Below, piece by piece: positions 8,578-17,844 of a stretch of DNA of 55,039 nt (position 1 is the stretch's first letter; each line of letters opens with the position of its first letter). The stretch comes from JBEBXQ01 sp040391535 (GTDB lineage: Bacteria; Bacteroidota; Bacteroidia; Cytophagales; Spirosomataceae): the NCBI GenBank assembly GCA_040391535.1, contig JBEBXQ010000011.1, positions 1 to 55,039 of the forward strand. The letters are read 5' to 3'. The notes under the pieces were generated by a model. The model was not told the origin of the DNA. It saw nothing but the letters and a program-made list of their open reading frames with translations, and ran no database searches. A program made the position numbers and the translations under genes.

Positions 8578-11160
8578 TTAGTCCAATCCCAGGCTTTTCA
8601 GATGTGTATTCAACTGATCGAGATCGGTAAAAAGGACCTCTCTGGGTTTACTTCCGGAAAACGGTCCCACTACGCCTATCATCTCCAGCTGATCAACTAT
8701 ACGGCCGGCACGGTTATAGCCCAGTTTCATTTTTCGCTGTATAAGTGATGTACTTCCCTGTTGATGGGTTACAATCAGTCTGGCGCCTTCAGGTAACAGA
8801 TGGTCAAATTCTGATACATCCAGATCTCCTTTTCCGTCACCGCCTTCATCTCCTTCAAATTCGGGCAGGGGATAAGCCTGAGCATAGCCCCGCTGTTCAC
8901 CGATGTACTCACAGACGTCTTCGATTTCTGCTGTATCAATGAAGGGGCATTGCAGACGTATAATATCAGAATTGATGGAAAGGAGCATGTCCCCTTGTCC
9001 GACCAGCTGTTCTGCACCACCGGCATCCAGGATGGTCCGGGAGTCGATACTCGACGTAACTTTATAAGAAAGCCTGGCCGGAAAGTTCGCTTTAATTAAT
9101 CCCGTAATTACCTTCACTGAGGGCCTTTGGGTAGCCACCACCAGGTGAATGCCTACTGCACGGGCCAGCTGTGCAAGGCGTGCGATGGGAGTTTCTACCT
9201 CTTTACCCGCCGTCATCATCAGATCGGCCAGCTCATCAATGACCAGGACAATATAGGGTAGGAACTGATGGCCTTTCTGCGGGTTCAGTTTACGCTGTAC
9301 GTATTTAGCGTTATATTCTTTTATATTTTTTACCGAAGCCTCTTTCAGCAGGTCATACCTTGAATCCATTTCGATACACAATGAATTAAGGGTATAGATC
9401 ACTTTTTTGGTATCCGTAATAATAGCTTCCTCACTATTGGGAAGTTTGGCAAGAAAATGACGCTCCAGCTTGTTAAACAGCGTAAGCTCCACTTTTTTTG
9501 GATCTACAAGTACAAATTTCAGTTGTGAAGGGTGTTTTTTATAAATCAGCGAAGTAAGGATCACGTTCAGACCCACTGATTTTCCTTGTCCGGTGGCTCC
9601 TGCCATCAGTAAGTGAGGCATTTTTGCCAGATCTGCTACATAAATATCATTGGAAATGGTTTTTCCCAAAACGACCGGCAGCTCGTAGTTGGCTTTGGTG
9701 AAGCGTTCATTGGAAAGCACTGAACGGATAAAAACGGTTTCTCTGTTTTTGTTCGGTACTTCAATACCAATGGTTCCGCGTCCGGGCATAGGCGCAATAA
9801 TCCGGATTCCCATCGCAGAAAGACTCAATGCAATGTCCCCTTCCAGATTCTTGATTTTAGAAATCCGGACACCCGCTTCCGGAATAATTTCATATAAAGT
9901 AACCGTGGGGCCGATGGTCGCCTTAATTTTGGAAATATTAATCCCATAGCTGCCCAGCGTATCTACAATCCTGATTTTATTGCTTTCCAGTTCATCCTGA
10001 CTTACTTTTTCGGAAGAAGTTTCGTGTACTTCGGCCAGCAGGTCAACACCCGGATACATGTAGGTCGGCAGGTCAATTGTAGGGTCATACTGACCGAATT
10101 CTCTCAGTATTTTCTCACTGATATCCTGCGTATCTTCGTCTTCCATCATAGGGACCAGAGGCTCCTGTTCGGTATTTACCTCAATTTCAAGCGCCAGCGG
10201 ATACGGATTGATTCCCTGCTGTGCAACAGAAGGTTTTACTACCTCAAAGTTCTCACTATTCCTTGCAACGTTGTTAGCTGTATCGGAGCGTTCCTGAACA
10301 TGGTCTTCTTTTGTGTCATATGGCTCAGGTTCTTCATCGTCTTCATAAGTTTCATTCATAAAGTCTTTAAAGGTATTCCGTGGCTTATTGACTTTCGGAG
10401 CGGGAGCAGTGAAATTTTCTTCGACAGTTCCGGTAGGATCATTGTTAATTTCTTCACTGGTGTTTTTATCCTGTGACGTTTTGGCCGGTACATCCTTGTT
10501 CCGGCTTAAGAAACCTGTGAGGGCATCCAGTGACCTGATGTTAAAAAACACAATAATAAATGTAAACAGCGCAAACAGAACAGGAAGTATACTGGCATAT
10601 CCGAGCATACCTTCAAGCCAGTTATTGACCAGGTAGCCAAAACCGCCCGACAGGAAACTTACAGAGGTGTCAGCATCTGCTGAAAGAGAAAGGATATAAC
10701 CGGTTAATACGCTGATAAAAAGAGTAAAGAATATCAGAACTTTAGTTGACTTTCCTAACGGAAGTGGTTCTTTCTTAAAGGCCAGTTTTAATCCGGCGAG
10801 AAAAGCGATAACCGGGAGGAGAAGTGCAGCCATACCAAACCAGCGGTAAACAAAAATCTGCGCTACAACAGCCCCAAGCAGGCCAAAGATATTATTGGTA
10901 TACCTGGCGATCTCTTTCAGGGGAAGAGCACTGATATCATTGACAATACTCTGGTCTTCATAACCTGTAAAAAAGTAGGAAAAAAATGAAAGCTCAAGAA
11001 AAACGGACAAAATGATAAAAAACATCCCCAGAATCAGAACGGAACGGGGATTATCCATAGTCCGATCCCAATCCCAGTCGATTTTCATCTGCCTTGGATT
11101 TTCAGGAGTTTTCTTTTCTCGGTTTCTGATTGTATTGCCTCTGAGAGGTTTATCTGACAT
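8578..11160 (-). CDS. ftsK: DNA translocase FtsK/SpoIIIE
   Basis: Septal DNA pump for chromosome segregation and dimer resolution, 860 residues. The N-terminal membrane domain has about four helices (41-63, 91-125, 140-160, 188-207). An acidic, Pro-rich linker (210-370) is much shorter than in E. coli. The motor follows: Walker A GATGQGKS at 521-528 and Walker B IDELADLM at 641-648. At the end is a winged-helix gamma domain (IQRKMKLGYNRAGRIVDQLE) that in other species reads KOPS-like sites. It lies 33 nt after pyrD and before lolA, all minus strand. Confidence 0.97.
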   Translation of the reverse strand: MSDKPLRGNTIRNREKKTPENPRQMKIDWDWDRTMDNPRSVLILGMFFIILSVFLELSFFSYFFTGYEDQSIVNDISALPLKEIARYTNNIFGLLGAVVAQIFVYRWFGMAALLLPVIAFLAGLKLAFKKEPLPLGKSTKVLIFFTLFISVLTGYILSLSADADTSVSFLSGGFGYLVNNWLEGMLGYASILPVLFALFTFIIVFFNIRSLDALTGFLSRNKDVPAKTSQDKNTSEEINNDPTGTVEENFTAPAPKVNKPRNTFKDFMNETYEDDEEPEPYDTKEDHVQERSDTANNVARNSENFEVVKPSVAQQGINPYPLALEIEVNTEQEPLVPMMEDEDTQDISEKILREFGQYDPTIDLPTYMYPGVDLLAEVHETSSEKVSQDELESNKIRIVDTLGSYGINISKIKATIGPTVTLYEIIPEAGVRISKIKNLEGDIALSLSAMGIRIIAPMPGRGTIGIEVPNKNRETVFIRSVLSNERFTKANYELPVVLGKTISNDIYVADLAKMPHLLMAGATGQGKSVGLNVILTSLIYKKHPSQLKFVLVDPKKVELTLFNKLERHFLAKLPNSEEAIITDTKKVIYTLNSLCIEMDSRYDLLKEASVKNIKEYNAKYVQRKLNPQKGHQFLPYIVLVIDELADLMMTAGKEVETPIARLAQLARAVGIHLVVATQRPSVKVITGLIKANFPARLSYKVTSSIDSRTILDAGGAEQLVGQGDMLLSINSDIIRLQCPFIDTAEIEDVCEYIGEQRGYAQAYPLPEFEGDEGGDGKGDLDVSEFDHLLPEGARLIVTHQQGSTSLIQRKMKLGYNRAGRIVDQLEMIGVVGPFSGSKPREVLFTDLDQLNTHLKSLGLD

Positions 11161-11193
11161 AATTCTGCAATTGGTTGGATATGCCTGGCTGAT

Positions 11194-12222
11194 TTACCGA
11201 ACCAGCGATTTACAAATTCTTTTAATAAGCCCGGGGCCTTCATAGATAAAACCGGTATAAATCTGTACCAGGGAGGCGCCGGCTTCCAGTTTTTCCCTGG
11301 CATCAGCCGGAGAAAAAATTCCTCCTACAGCGATAACGGGAAAAGCATGTCTGGATTGTTCACAAATATAACGGATTACTTCCGTAGAACGGACTTTCAA
11401 TGGCTTTCCGCTTAATCCTCCGGCCCCAATAGCCTCTACAGCCGCATCCGGAGTACGAAGGTCACTTCTTGACAGGGTGGTATTCGTAGCAATTACACCG
11501 GCGATGCCAGACTGTAATACAATTTCGATAATATCATCTAACTGACTGTTTGTGAGATCAGGGGCAATTTTTAAGAATATCGGCTTAGGTTTCTGTTTCG
11601 TATTATTCAGCTGCTGTAATTTACTCAGTAAATGAAGTAAAGGAGCTTTCTCCTGCAATTCACGTAAGCCGGGGGTATTGGGGGAGCTGACGTTCACTAC
11701 AAAATAATCGACATTATCATAAAGTTCCTGAAAACACTTCACATAATCATCCGGTGCCTGTTCGTTTGGGGTGGTTTTGTTCTTTCCGATATTCCCTCCC
11801 ACCGGTATTGACGATTTGCGGTATCGAAGCTTACCGGATGCTACGCCAGACCCACGATTATTAAAGCCCATACGATTAATAATCCCTTTATCGGCCGGCA
11901 ACCTGAACAACCTTGGCTTTTCATTACCAGGCTGAGGCTTTGGTGTTACAGTACCAATCTCTACGAACCCAAACCCTATCGCTTCCATTTCATCCGTCAT
12001 TTCCGCATTTTTATCAAAGCCTGCCGCAAGGCCTACCGGATTGGGAAAGCGCAACCCGGCTACTTCTCTTACCAGTGAAGGATGTTCAAATTTGTAAACG
12101 GAAGCAAGTATTTGCTTCCCGAACGGGAAGCGATAAGCCAGTTTCAATGCACTGCAGACAAAGTGATGTACTTTTTCAGCGTCAAATTGAAATAGTAAGG
12201 GACGAATAATTAGTTTATACAT
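11194..12222 (-). CDS. pyrD: Dihydroorotate dehydrogenase (quinone), class 2
   Basis: FMN enzyme oxidising dihydroorotate to orotate in pyrimidine synthesis and passing electrons to membrane quinone. It has 342 residues. The class 2 N-terminal helix pair is present (residues 1-35). Core motifs are PVGLAAGFDKNAE, GFVEIGTVTPKPQPGNEKPR and INRMGFNNRG. The catalytic Ser loop is NVSSPNTPGLRELQ, and FMN-phosphate contacts are in AVGGIFSPADAREKLEAGAS. The full class 2 length argues against the soluble class 1 enzyme. It is first gene of the pyrD-ftsK-lolA series; TAATTTTG at 12228-12235 on the minus strand is a possible -7 box only 6 nt before the start. Confidence 0.97.
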   Translation of the reverse strand: MYKLIIRPLLFQFDAEKVHHFVCSALKLAYRFPFGKQILASVYKFEHPSLVREVAGLRFPNPVGLAAGFDKNAEMTDEMEAIGFGFVEIGTVTPKPQPGNEKPRLFRLPADKGIINRMGFNNRGSGVASGKLRYRKSSIPVGGNIGKNKTTPNEQAPDDYVKCFQELYDNVDYFVVNVSSPNTPGLRELQEKAPLLHLLSKLQQLNNTKQKPKPIFLKIAPDLTNSQLDDIIEIVLQSGIAGVIATNTTLSRSDLRTPDAAVEAIGAGGLSGKPLKVRSTEVIRYICEQSRHAFPVIAVGGIFSPADAREKLEAGASLVQIYTGFIYEGPGLIKRICKSLVR

Positions 12223-12376
12223 AGCTGCAAAATTAACAGTATCCTACGATAAGGAATAGCCCGGCTGAATATTTATTATAGAATTTACTGACTAGAACAG
12301 ACTTTCTGGTATTGAATTCATGATTCCTGCTTTATTTCATTAAATTATTAGACAATTGTAAGGTATATTGTGGTTT

Positions 12377-12408
12377 TATCAGGCTTGTAATACTGTATTA
12401 TCCTGATA
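12377..12408. repeat. Inverted repeat in the leader of the sigma-factor gene
   Basis: TATCAGG (12377-12383) and CCTGATA (12402-12408) are perfect 7-bp arms 18 nt apart, ending 6 nt before the FecI start codon. It could be an operator or an RNA hairpin limiting translation of the sigma factor. The spacing is long for a simple dimer site. Confidence 0.35.
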
Positions 12409-12413
12409 CGGCA

Positions 12414-12995
12414 ATGGATATAGCAACACTGGAAAATGATGATCTGATTCTGTGGCAGGAGTTTTGCCAGGGGAATGAATTGTCTTTTGAAATACTGATT
12501 CATCGTTATTACTCCAGATTATACCGCTACGGTACAAGGATATGGCCTGATGATGCCATCGTGCGTGACTGCCTTCAGGAACTATTTACGGATGTATGGG
12601 TAAGAAAAGAACAGTTGCTTAATGTAACCTCGGTGAATTATTACCTTATTTCTGCTATCAGAAAGCGGCTTCTCTTTGAAAAACGGAAGCAAAAACCGTT
12701 TCATTACCTGGATAGCTGGGACGAATCAGAAATGTTTATCTGCGAATTTAACGTTGAATCTGATCTGATTTCGCAGGAGGAAAAAAAACAAAAGGCTACC
12801 CGTTTGAATATCCTGATTAATACGTTGTCTTCCCGGCAGAAAGAAGTTATTTATCTGCGTTTTTTCAACGAGCTCGACCATGATCAGATTGCCGAACTGA
12901 TGGGACTCACCCGGCAATCAGTTTACAACCTGCTATATGAGACCATACGCAGGCTTCGGAATATGTGGCTGGTACTGTTATTTCTTAGTTTTTAA
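12414..12995 (+). CDS. ECF RNA polymerase sigma factor, FecI/SigZ-like
   Basis: A 193-residue sigma-70 family factor. Region 2 covers about residues 25-95 (SFEILIHRYYSRLYRYGTRI, then DCLQELFTDVWVRKEQL). Region 4 covers 135-190 (LSSRQKEVIYLRFFNELDHD, helix-turn-helix MGLTRQSVYNLLYETIRRL). The C-terminus ends in the hydrophobic tail WLVLLFLSF, which I recall in Bacteroidota FecI homologues. It should be held inactive by the FecR protein encoded 67 nt downstream and direct transcription of the SusCD operon when substrate binds the TonB-dependent receptor. That wiring is inferred from gene order and the known FecIR paradigm. Confidence 0.93.
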   Translation: MDIATLENDDLILWQEFCQGNELSFEILIHRYYSRLYRYGTRIWPDDAIVRDCLQELFTDVWVRKEQLLNVTSVNYYLISAIRKRLLFEKRKQKPFHYLDSWDESEMFICEFNVESDLISQEEKKQKATRLNILINTLSSRQKEVIYLRFFNELDHDQIAELMGLTRQSVYNLLYETIRRLRNMWLVLLFLSF

Positions 12996-13062
12996 AAAAT
13001 ATTTACAAAAAAATCAGTAGATAGTCCTGTTGTGTGCAACTTATCTCCAAATGTTCAACTGA

Positions 13063-14154
13063 ATGGAGGAACACGCAGAATTTACGGTCGAAGAATTGGT
13101 GCTGAACACTTCCTTCAGGAGGTGGGTAAAAGAGCGTGACCAGACTGAAGAGAAATTCTGGCTTAACTGGATAGGAACAGATAAGCACAGAAAAGATAAA
13201 ACTGAAGAAGCAAGCCGGCTTATTTCCATCTTAGGTGAAAAGGATTTTATGGATCTGTCAGATGCAGAACTTCGGCAGGATATCGCAGATGTAATGCTTA
13301 AAGTCCGGATTCTTAAGAAAAATCAGGGACGTTCGGATAGCAGCCGCGGCTGGTTGGCTGCCGCATCGCTTGCCGGGATTTTGATGGTTTTCGGGATTGT
13401 ATTGTTTTGGAATAACAGTAAGACTATTACGACTGTCAGTGAATCTTCAGAACGTGAGGTGGATGCATTCATCAGATTCAGTAATACGACAACCCGGCCT
13501 TTGACCTTTTTGCTACCAGACAGCAGCCTGATAACACTTGAGCCTTCAGCATCTGCTTTTTTTTATAATAATACTCCAAATGAAAGAAAAATTGAACTAA
13601 CCGGCCGTGCTTCATTTGACGTCAGAAGGGACCCGCAACGACCATTTGTCGTCTTGTCCAATCAGGTTGTAACGAGGGTGTTAGGTACTGTTTTTAAGGT
13701 AAATTCCACTCCTCAGACGGGATCAGTTCAAGTGGAAGTACTGAGCGGGAAAGTGTCGGTTTTCAGAGAAAGTGATTGGGAGGACAGTAAAAAGGAACTT
13801 CATAAAGTTACGAGCGGGGTAGTGCTCACGGCAAATCAGAAAGTAGATTTTAAAGTAATTGACGGCACTTTCAGGAAAACATTGATTGACCTGCCTGCGA
13901 AAATAAGGAAAACGGGAAAGGACGATTTTGAGTTTGTGATGACACCGGTCGATGAAATTTTCTTCAGGATCGAAGAGGCTTACGGGGTTGAGATTGTTTT
14001 TGACCGGGATTTGCTGGCTGAATGCAAACTGAGTGCGTCATTAAGTGAAGAAAATATGTATGAAAAGATAAATCTTATCTGTCAGGGTATCAATGCTACT
14101 TTTCAGGAAGTAGATACCCGGATTATCATCAATGCTCAAAAGGGTTGTGAATGA
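13063..14154 (+). CDS. FecR-family anti-sigma factor
   Basis: Inner-membrane anti-sigma regulator of 363 residues. The cytoplasmic N-terminal part (1-95) would bind the sigma factor. One helix follows (about 97-116, GWLAAASLAGILMVFGIVLF). The periplasmic FecR domain comes next, with LPDSSLITLEPSASAFF and GRASFDVRRDPQRPFVV. The DUF4974 C-terminal domain contains MTPVDEIFFRIEEAYGVEIVF and ends in the STN-like sequence FQEVDTRIIINA. It receives the signal from the N-terminal domain of the SusC receptor encoded next. The 204 nt between fecR and susC hold only a weak 6-bp hairpin (14240-14266). Confidence 0.93.
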   Translation: MEEHAEFTVEELVLNTSFRRWVKERDQTEEKFWLNWIGTDKHRKDKTEEASRLISILGEKDFMDLSDAELRQDIADVMLKVRILKKNQGRSDSSRGWLAAASLAGILMVFGIVLFWNNSKTITTVSESSEREVDAFIRFSNTTTRPLTFLLPDSSLITLEPSASAFFYNNTPNERKIELTGRASFDVRRDPQRPFVVLSNQVVTRVLGTVFKVNSTPQTGSVQVEVLSGKVSVFRESDWEDSKKELHKVTSGVVLTANQKVDFKVIDGTFRKTLIDLPAKIRKTGKDDFEFVMTPVDEIFFRIEEAYGVEIVFDRDLLAECKLSASLSEENMYEKINLICQGINATFQEVDTRIIINAQKGCE

Positions 14155-14358
14155 ATTCTTAGAGCTGTTTTGAAAACCTGGAACTTAAACACTTATGCCT
14201 ATGCGAAGAACTTCTTAAAGGATTGGTAAGATACTGAAAAACGGCCGTGGGACGAGCACAGCCGTTCTCAGCTCTGAATAATAGGACGTATAGTCACTAT
14301 TGTCAGGATTGTTTTTGCCTGTAATTCACTGTAGAGTAAAACAAAAACAAACAAATGT

Positions 14359-17300
14359 ATGAAAAAAAAGATACCAGTACTCTTGAAAATCGTGAGAGTA
14401 TCACTGATACAATTCTGGATAGCCTGCATTGTCAGCACGGTTTCCTGGGCTCATATCGCTTCAGGACAAAATACATTGAATCAAAAAGTCAGTTTTGATT
14501 TGAGGGATGCGAGTGTGGAGCAGGTTTTGAACAACATCAGAAAAACCACCGGATTTAAGTTTGTTTACAATTCAAAGGTATTTGAGAAAGGAACCCGATT
14601 GTCGGTTACTGTCCGTAATGAGCCTTTGGCTGTAGTGCTTGACCGTTTGTTTCTTCCGCTGAATGTTTCTTATAAAGCAGAAGGAAATCAGATTGTATTA
14701 TCCAGAAATGAAGTTCGCGGAAATGAGAGTTTCCGGATAAGGGAAATCGACAGAGGGATACTTCCTCTTGCCGAAAAAAGGATAACGGGCATTGTAAAGG
14801 ATGAAGAAAACAATCTGCCTTTGCCAGGTGTAAACATTGTCGTAAAAGGAACGACGATCGGCACGGTTTCAAATAATGAAGGACAGTTTGACCTTACCGT
14901 ACCCGATCAGGCCACAGGCCTTGTTGTTTCGTTTGTAGGCTATCTTACCCGCGAAATCCAGATAGGTACGCAGAATTTCTTTGAAATCAGGCTGAAAGCA
15001 GACGTCAGAAGTCTTGATGAAGTGGTAGTAACGGCACTTGGTATTAAAAAAGATGCCAAAAAAGTGGGGTATGCTACAACAAATGTCAATATGGAAGAGG
15101 TATCTACCAATCGCAGCGTCAATATCGGGAACAGTATTCAGGGAAAAGTGGCCGGAGTAAACGTGAGTGCCTCTGCTACCGGCCCTACAGGTACTTCAAA
15201 AATCAGAATCCGGGGACAATCATCATTCAAAGGAGATAATTCTCCCTTAATAATTGTAAACGGCATACCTGTAAATAACTCCAGCTTTGGCGCTAAATAC
15301 GGTGATACGGAAGGAACCACCACCCGCGGGAGTGTGACTTCTGATGGTGGTGACGGCTTGTTAAGCCTCAATCCGGATGATATAGAATCTATGACTGTTC
15401 TCAAAGGTGCTGCGGCTGCGGCATTATATGGTTTCAGAGCCAAAGACGGTGCTATTGTCATCACCACTAAATCAGGAGCAGGAAGAAAAAGCAGGGGAAT
15501 AGGCCTGGAATATAATACCAACTATACCATTGACCGGGCAGTTGATGAAACTGATTTTCAGTATGAATACGGGCAGGGAGAAGGAGGAATAAGACCGGGA
15601 GACCTGGGAATGGCGCAAAGCAGTGGCGTATGGAGCTTTGGTGAAAAATTTGACGGAAAGCCTGCGATTCAGTTTGACGGGGTAGAACGTCCATATGAGC
15701 CGGTATATGGCCGGATTAACAAGTTCTATGAGACAGGTTATACGTTCACCAATACCATTTCTATCAATGCTGGAAATGAACAGGGAAGTGTATATATGTC
15801 ATTATCCAATCTGGATAATAAAGGTATTTCACCCAATAACCGTTATAACCGCAAATCTCTGAATCTGGGAGCGCAGTATTTTCTGACAAAAAAGCTCTCA
15901 GCGCATGTGAACGCCAATTACTCTTACGAAAATATTAAAAATCCTCCGCAGATTGCCATACAAACCCTGAACCCCAATGCAGCATTATATACCTGGGCCA
16001 ATAGTGTGTCTTTTGATGTTTTGAAAGATAAAAGAGTAGACGCAGATGGAAACGAAACGCCGACTTCCAGGTTTACCCCAAGGAACAATCCTTACTGGTC
16101 GACCTACGAGCACTTTGAAAACAGTGTCAGAGACAGGATTTTCGGTAATTTTTCGCTGCGTTATGATGTTACCGACTGGTTATATGTACAGGGAAGAATC
16201 GGTCAGGATTATTATTCCAGAGATAACGATTACAATATCCCGACGGGCAGCCGGCATCTTGCAGGTGTACTGACTGGTTTTAATGGACAATATTATCAGG
16301 AAAACCGGCGGTTCCGTGAAACCAATGTAGATTTTCTGGTAGGGATCTCAAAAAAATCGGACGTATTTGGCCTTGATATTACACTGGGAGGCAACCGGCT
16401 TGATCAGGAAACTAAAAATAATAATGTGCTGGTTAATAACTTTTTTGTGCGGGATCTGTATACTGTAGCCAACGGACAGATTAAGGATCCTCAGTATTAT
16501 TACGGACGCAAAAAAGTCAATTCATTATACGGTGCTGCGGAGTTCTCCTTTAAGGATGTACTGTTTTTGAACATTACAGGCAGAAACGACTGGTTTTCTA
16601 CCCTCAATCCCGAAAGCAACAGTTATCTCTATCCTTCTGTGAGTGCAAGCTATGTATTCAGCCAGTCGCTTCAGATGCCGGCATGGCTGAATTTCGGAAA
16701 AATCAGAGCAGCTTATGCGGAGGTCGGAGGTGATACAGATCCCTATGCCAATAATCTTTACTATTCACTCAATGCTAATCCGCATCTTGGACAGGCGCTG
16801 GGATCCATCGGTACAAGTGTTAGTCCCAATACCAATCTTCGCCCTCTGAAAGTGAAAGAGGCTGAGGTTGGGCTTGAGCTGAAAACACTTGGAAACCGTG
16901 TGAATATTGATCTGGCTTACTACAGGAAGAACACTATCGATGAAATCCTTGATGTGGCCGTCAGTAATACTTCCGGGTATACTTCTACCAAAGTAAATGT
17001 AGGGCGCCTCAGAAATACCGGCCTGGAAATGCTGCTAACCCTTGTACCGGTTCAAAAGGCCAATTTCGATTGGGAAACAGGATTTAATGTAACGTATAAT
17101 AACAGCAAAGTACTTGAGCTTTCAGGTGATCAGACCCAGATAATAGTCGGGAGTAACGGCGACTTCACAGGGAGAGTGGCCCACGAAGTGGGTAAACCTA
17201 TGGCCAGCTTGCTGGGCGCGGGTTACGCAAGGGACGCTCAGGGGAGGAAAATATTTGCTTCCAACGGAGCACCTGTTTATGACCGGGATCTGGTTTCCTG

Positions 17301-17838
17301 GGGAAATGCCTTGCCAAAATGGATCGGTGGATGGTCTAACACCGTGAGCTATAAAGGTTTCAGATTGAGCACGCTGGTTGATTTTAAATTCGGACATAAG
17401 CTGATTTCTGCTACCAATTATAACCTGTGGAGGCATGGTTTACACAAGGGAACGCTTGAGGGCAGAGAGGGTGGTGTGATCGGAGATGGCGTAACCGAAG
17501 ACGGGCAACCGAATACAACACCTATGGAGGCGAGTGCCTATTACGGAACCATCCGGAACATTACCAGTTTCGTGGAGGATTTTGTTTACAACGCGGGTTT
17601 CCTGAAGCTGAGACAGCTGAGCCTGGGTTATCAGCTTTCGGCCAGATTAGTAGAAAAACTACCTTTTCAGTCGGTAACTTTTTCAGTGGTAAGTAATAAT
17701 GTATGGGTAATCAAAAAATATACTCCCAATATTGATCCCGAACAATTCGGGCAGGCCTCTGATAACCTGTCAGGTATTGAGTCCGGTGCCTTACCATTAT
17801 CGCGGAGTATAGGATTGAATGTCAACCTCAAATTTTAG
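14359..17838 (+). CDS. SusC/RagA-type TonB-dependent outer-membrane receptor with STN domain
   Basis: TonB-driven transporter of 1159 residues. In order: signal peptide (1-36); secretin/TonB STN domain (about 45-112, VSFDLRDASVEQVLNNIRKT); carboxypeptidase-regulatory-like fold (about 142-215, ITGIVKDEENNLPLPGVNIV); the SusC signature LDEVVVTALGIKKDAKKVGY; plug; then a large barrel. The STN domain is what lets a receptor signal to FecR, in agreement with the fecI-fecR pair upstream. The gene is 6 nt from susD. The substrate is not readable from the sequence; downstream enzymes suggest a hydroxylated carboxylic acid or a polymer or conjugate of one. Confidence 0.96.
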   Translation: MKKKIPVLLKIVRVSLIQFWIACIVSTVSWAHIASGQNTLNQKVSFDLRDASVEQVLNNIRKTTGFKFVYNSKVFEKGTRLSVTVRNEPLAVVLDRLFLPLNVSYKAEGNQIVLSRNEVRGNESFRIREIDRGILPLAEKRITGIVKDEENNLPLPGVNIVVKGTTIGTVSNNEGQFDLTVPDQATGLVVSFVGYLTREIQIGTQNFFEIRLKADVRSLDEVVVTALGIKKDAKKVGYATTNVNMEEVSTNRSVNIGNSIQGKVAGVNVSASATGPTGTSKIRIRGQSSFKGDNSPLIIVNGIPVNNSSFGAKYGDTEGTTTRGSVTSDGGDGLLSLNPDDIESMTVLKGAAAAALYGFRAKDGAIVITTKSGAGRKSRGIGLEYNTNYTIDRAVDETDFQYEYGQGEGGIRPGDLGMAQSSGVWSFGEKFDGKPAIQFDGVERPYEPVYGRINKFYETGYTFTNTISINAGNEQGSVYMSLSNLDNKGISPNNRYNRKSLNLGAQYFLTKKLSAHVNANYSYENIKNPPQIAIQTLNPNAALYTWANSVSFDVLKDKRVDADGNETPTSRFTPRNNPYWSTYEHFENSVRDRIFGNFSLRYDVTDWLYVQGRIGQDYYSRDNDYNIPTGSRHLAGVLTGFNGQYYQENRRFRETNVDFLVGISKKSDVFGLDITLGGNRLDQETKNNNVLVNNFFVRDLYTVANGQIKDPQYYYGRKKVNSLYGAAEFSFKDVLFLNITGRNDWFSTLNPESNSYLYPSVSASYVFSQSLQMPAWLNFGKIRAAYAEVGGDTDPYANNLYYSLNANPHLGQALGSIGTSVSPNTNLRPLKVKEAEVGLELKTLGNRVNIDLAYYRKNTIDEILDVAVSNTSGYTSTKVNVGRLRNTGLEMLLTLVPVQKANFDWETGFNVTYNNSKVLELSGDQTQIIVGSNGDFTGRVAHEVGKPMASLLGAGYARDAQGRKIFASNGAPVYDRDLVSWGNALPKWIGGWSNTVSYKGFRLSTLVDFKFGHKLISATNYNLWRHGLHKGTLEGREGGVIGDGVTEDGQPNTTPMEASAYYGTIRNITSFVEDFVYNAGFLKLRQLSLGYQLSARLVEKLPFQSVTFSVVSNNVWVIKKYTPNIDPEQFGQASDNLSGIESGALPLSRSIGLNVNLKF

Positions 17839-17844
17839 TATGGT

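Noticed and set aside
10024..10476. 150-codon plus-strand open frame inside ftsK
   Set aside because: Lies wholly opposite a clear FtsK coding region and its translation has no family character.
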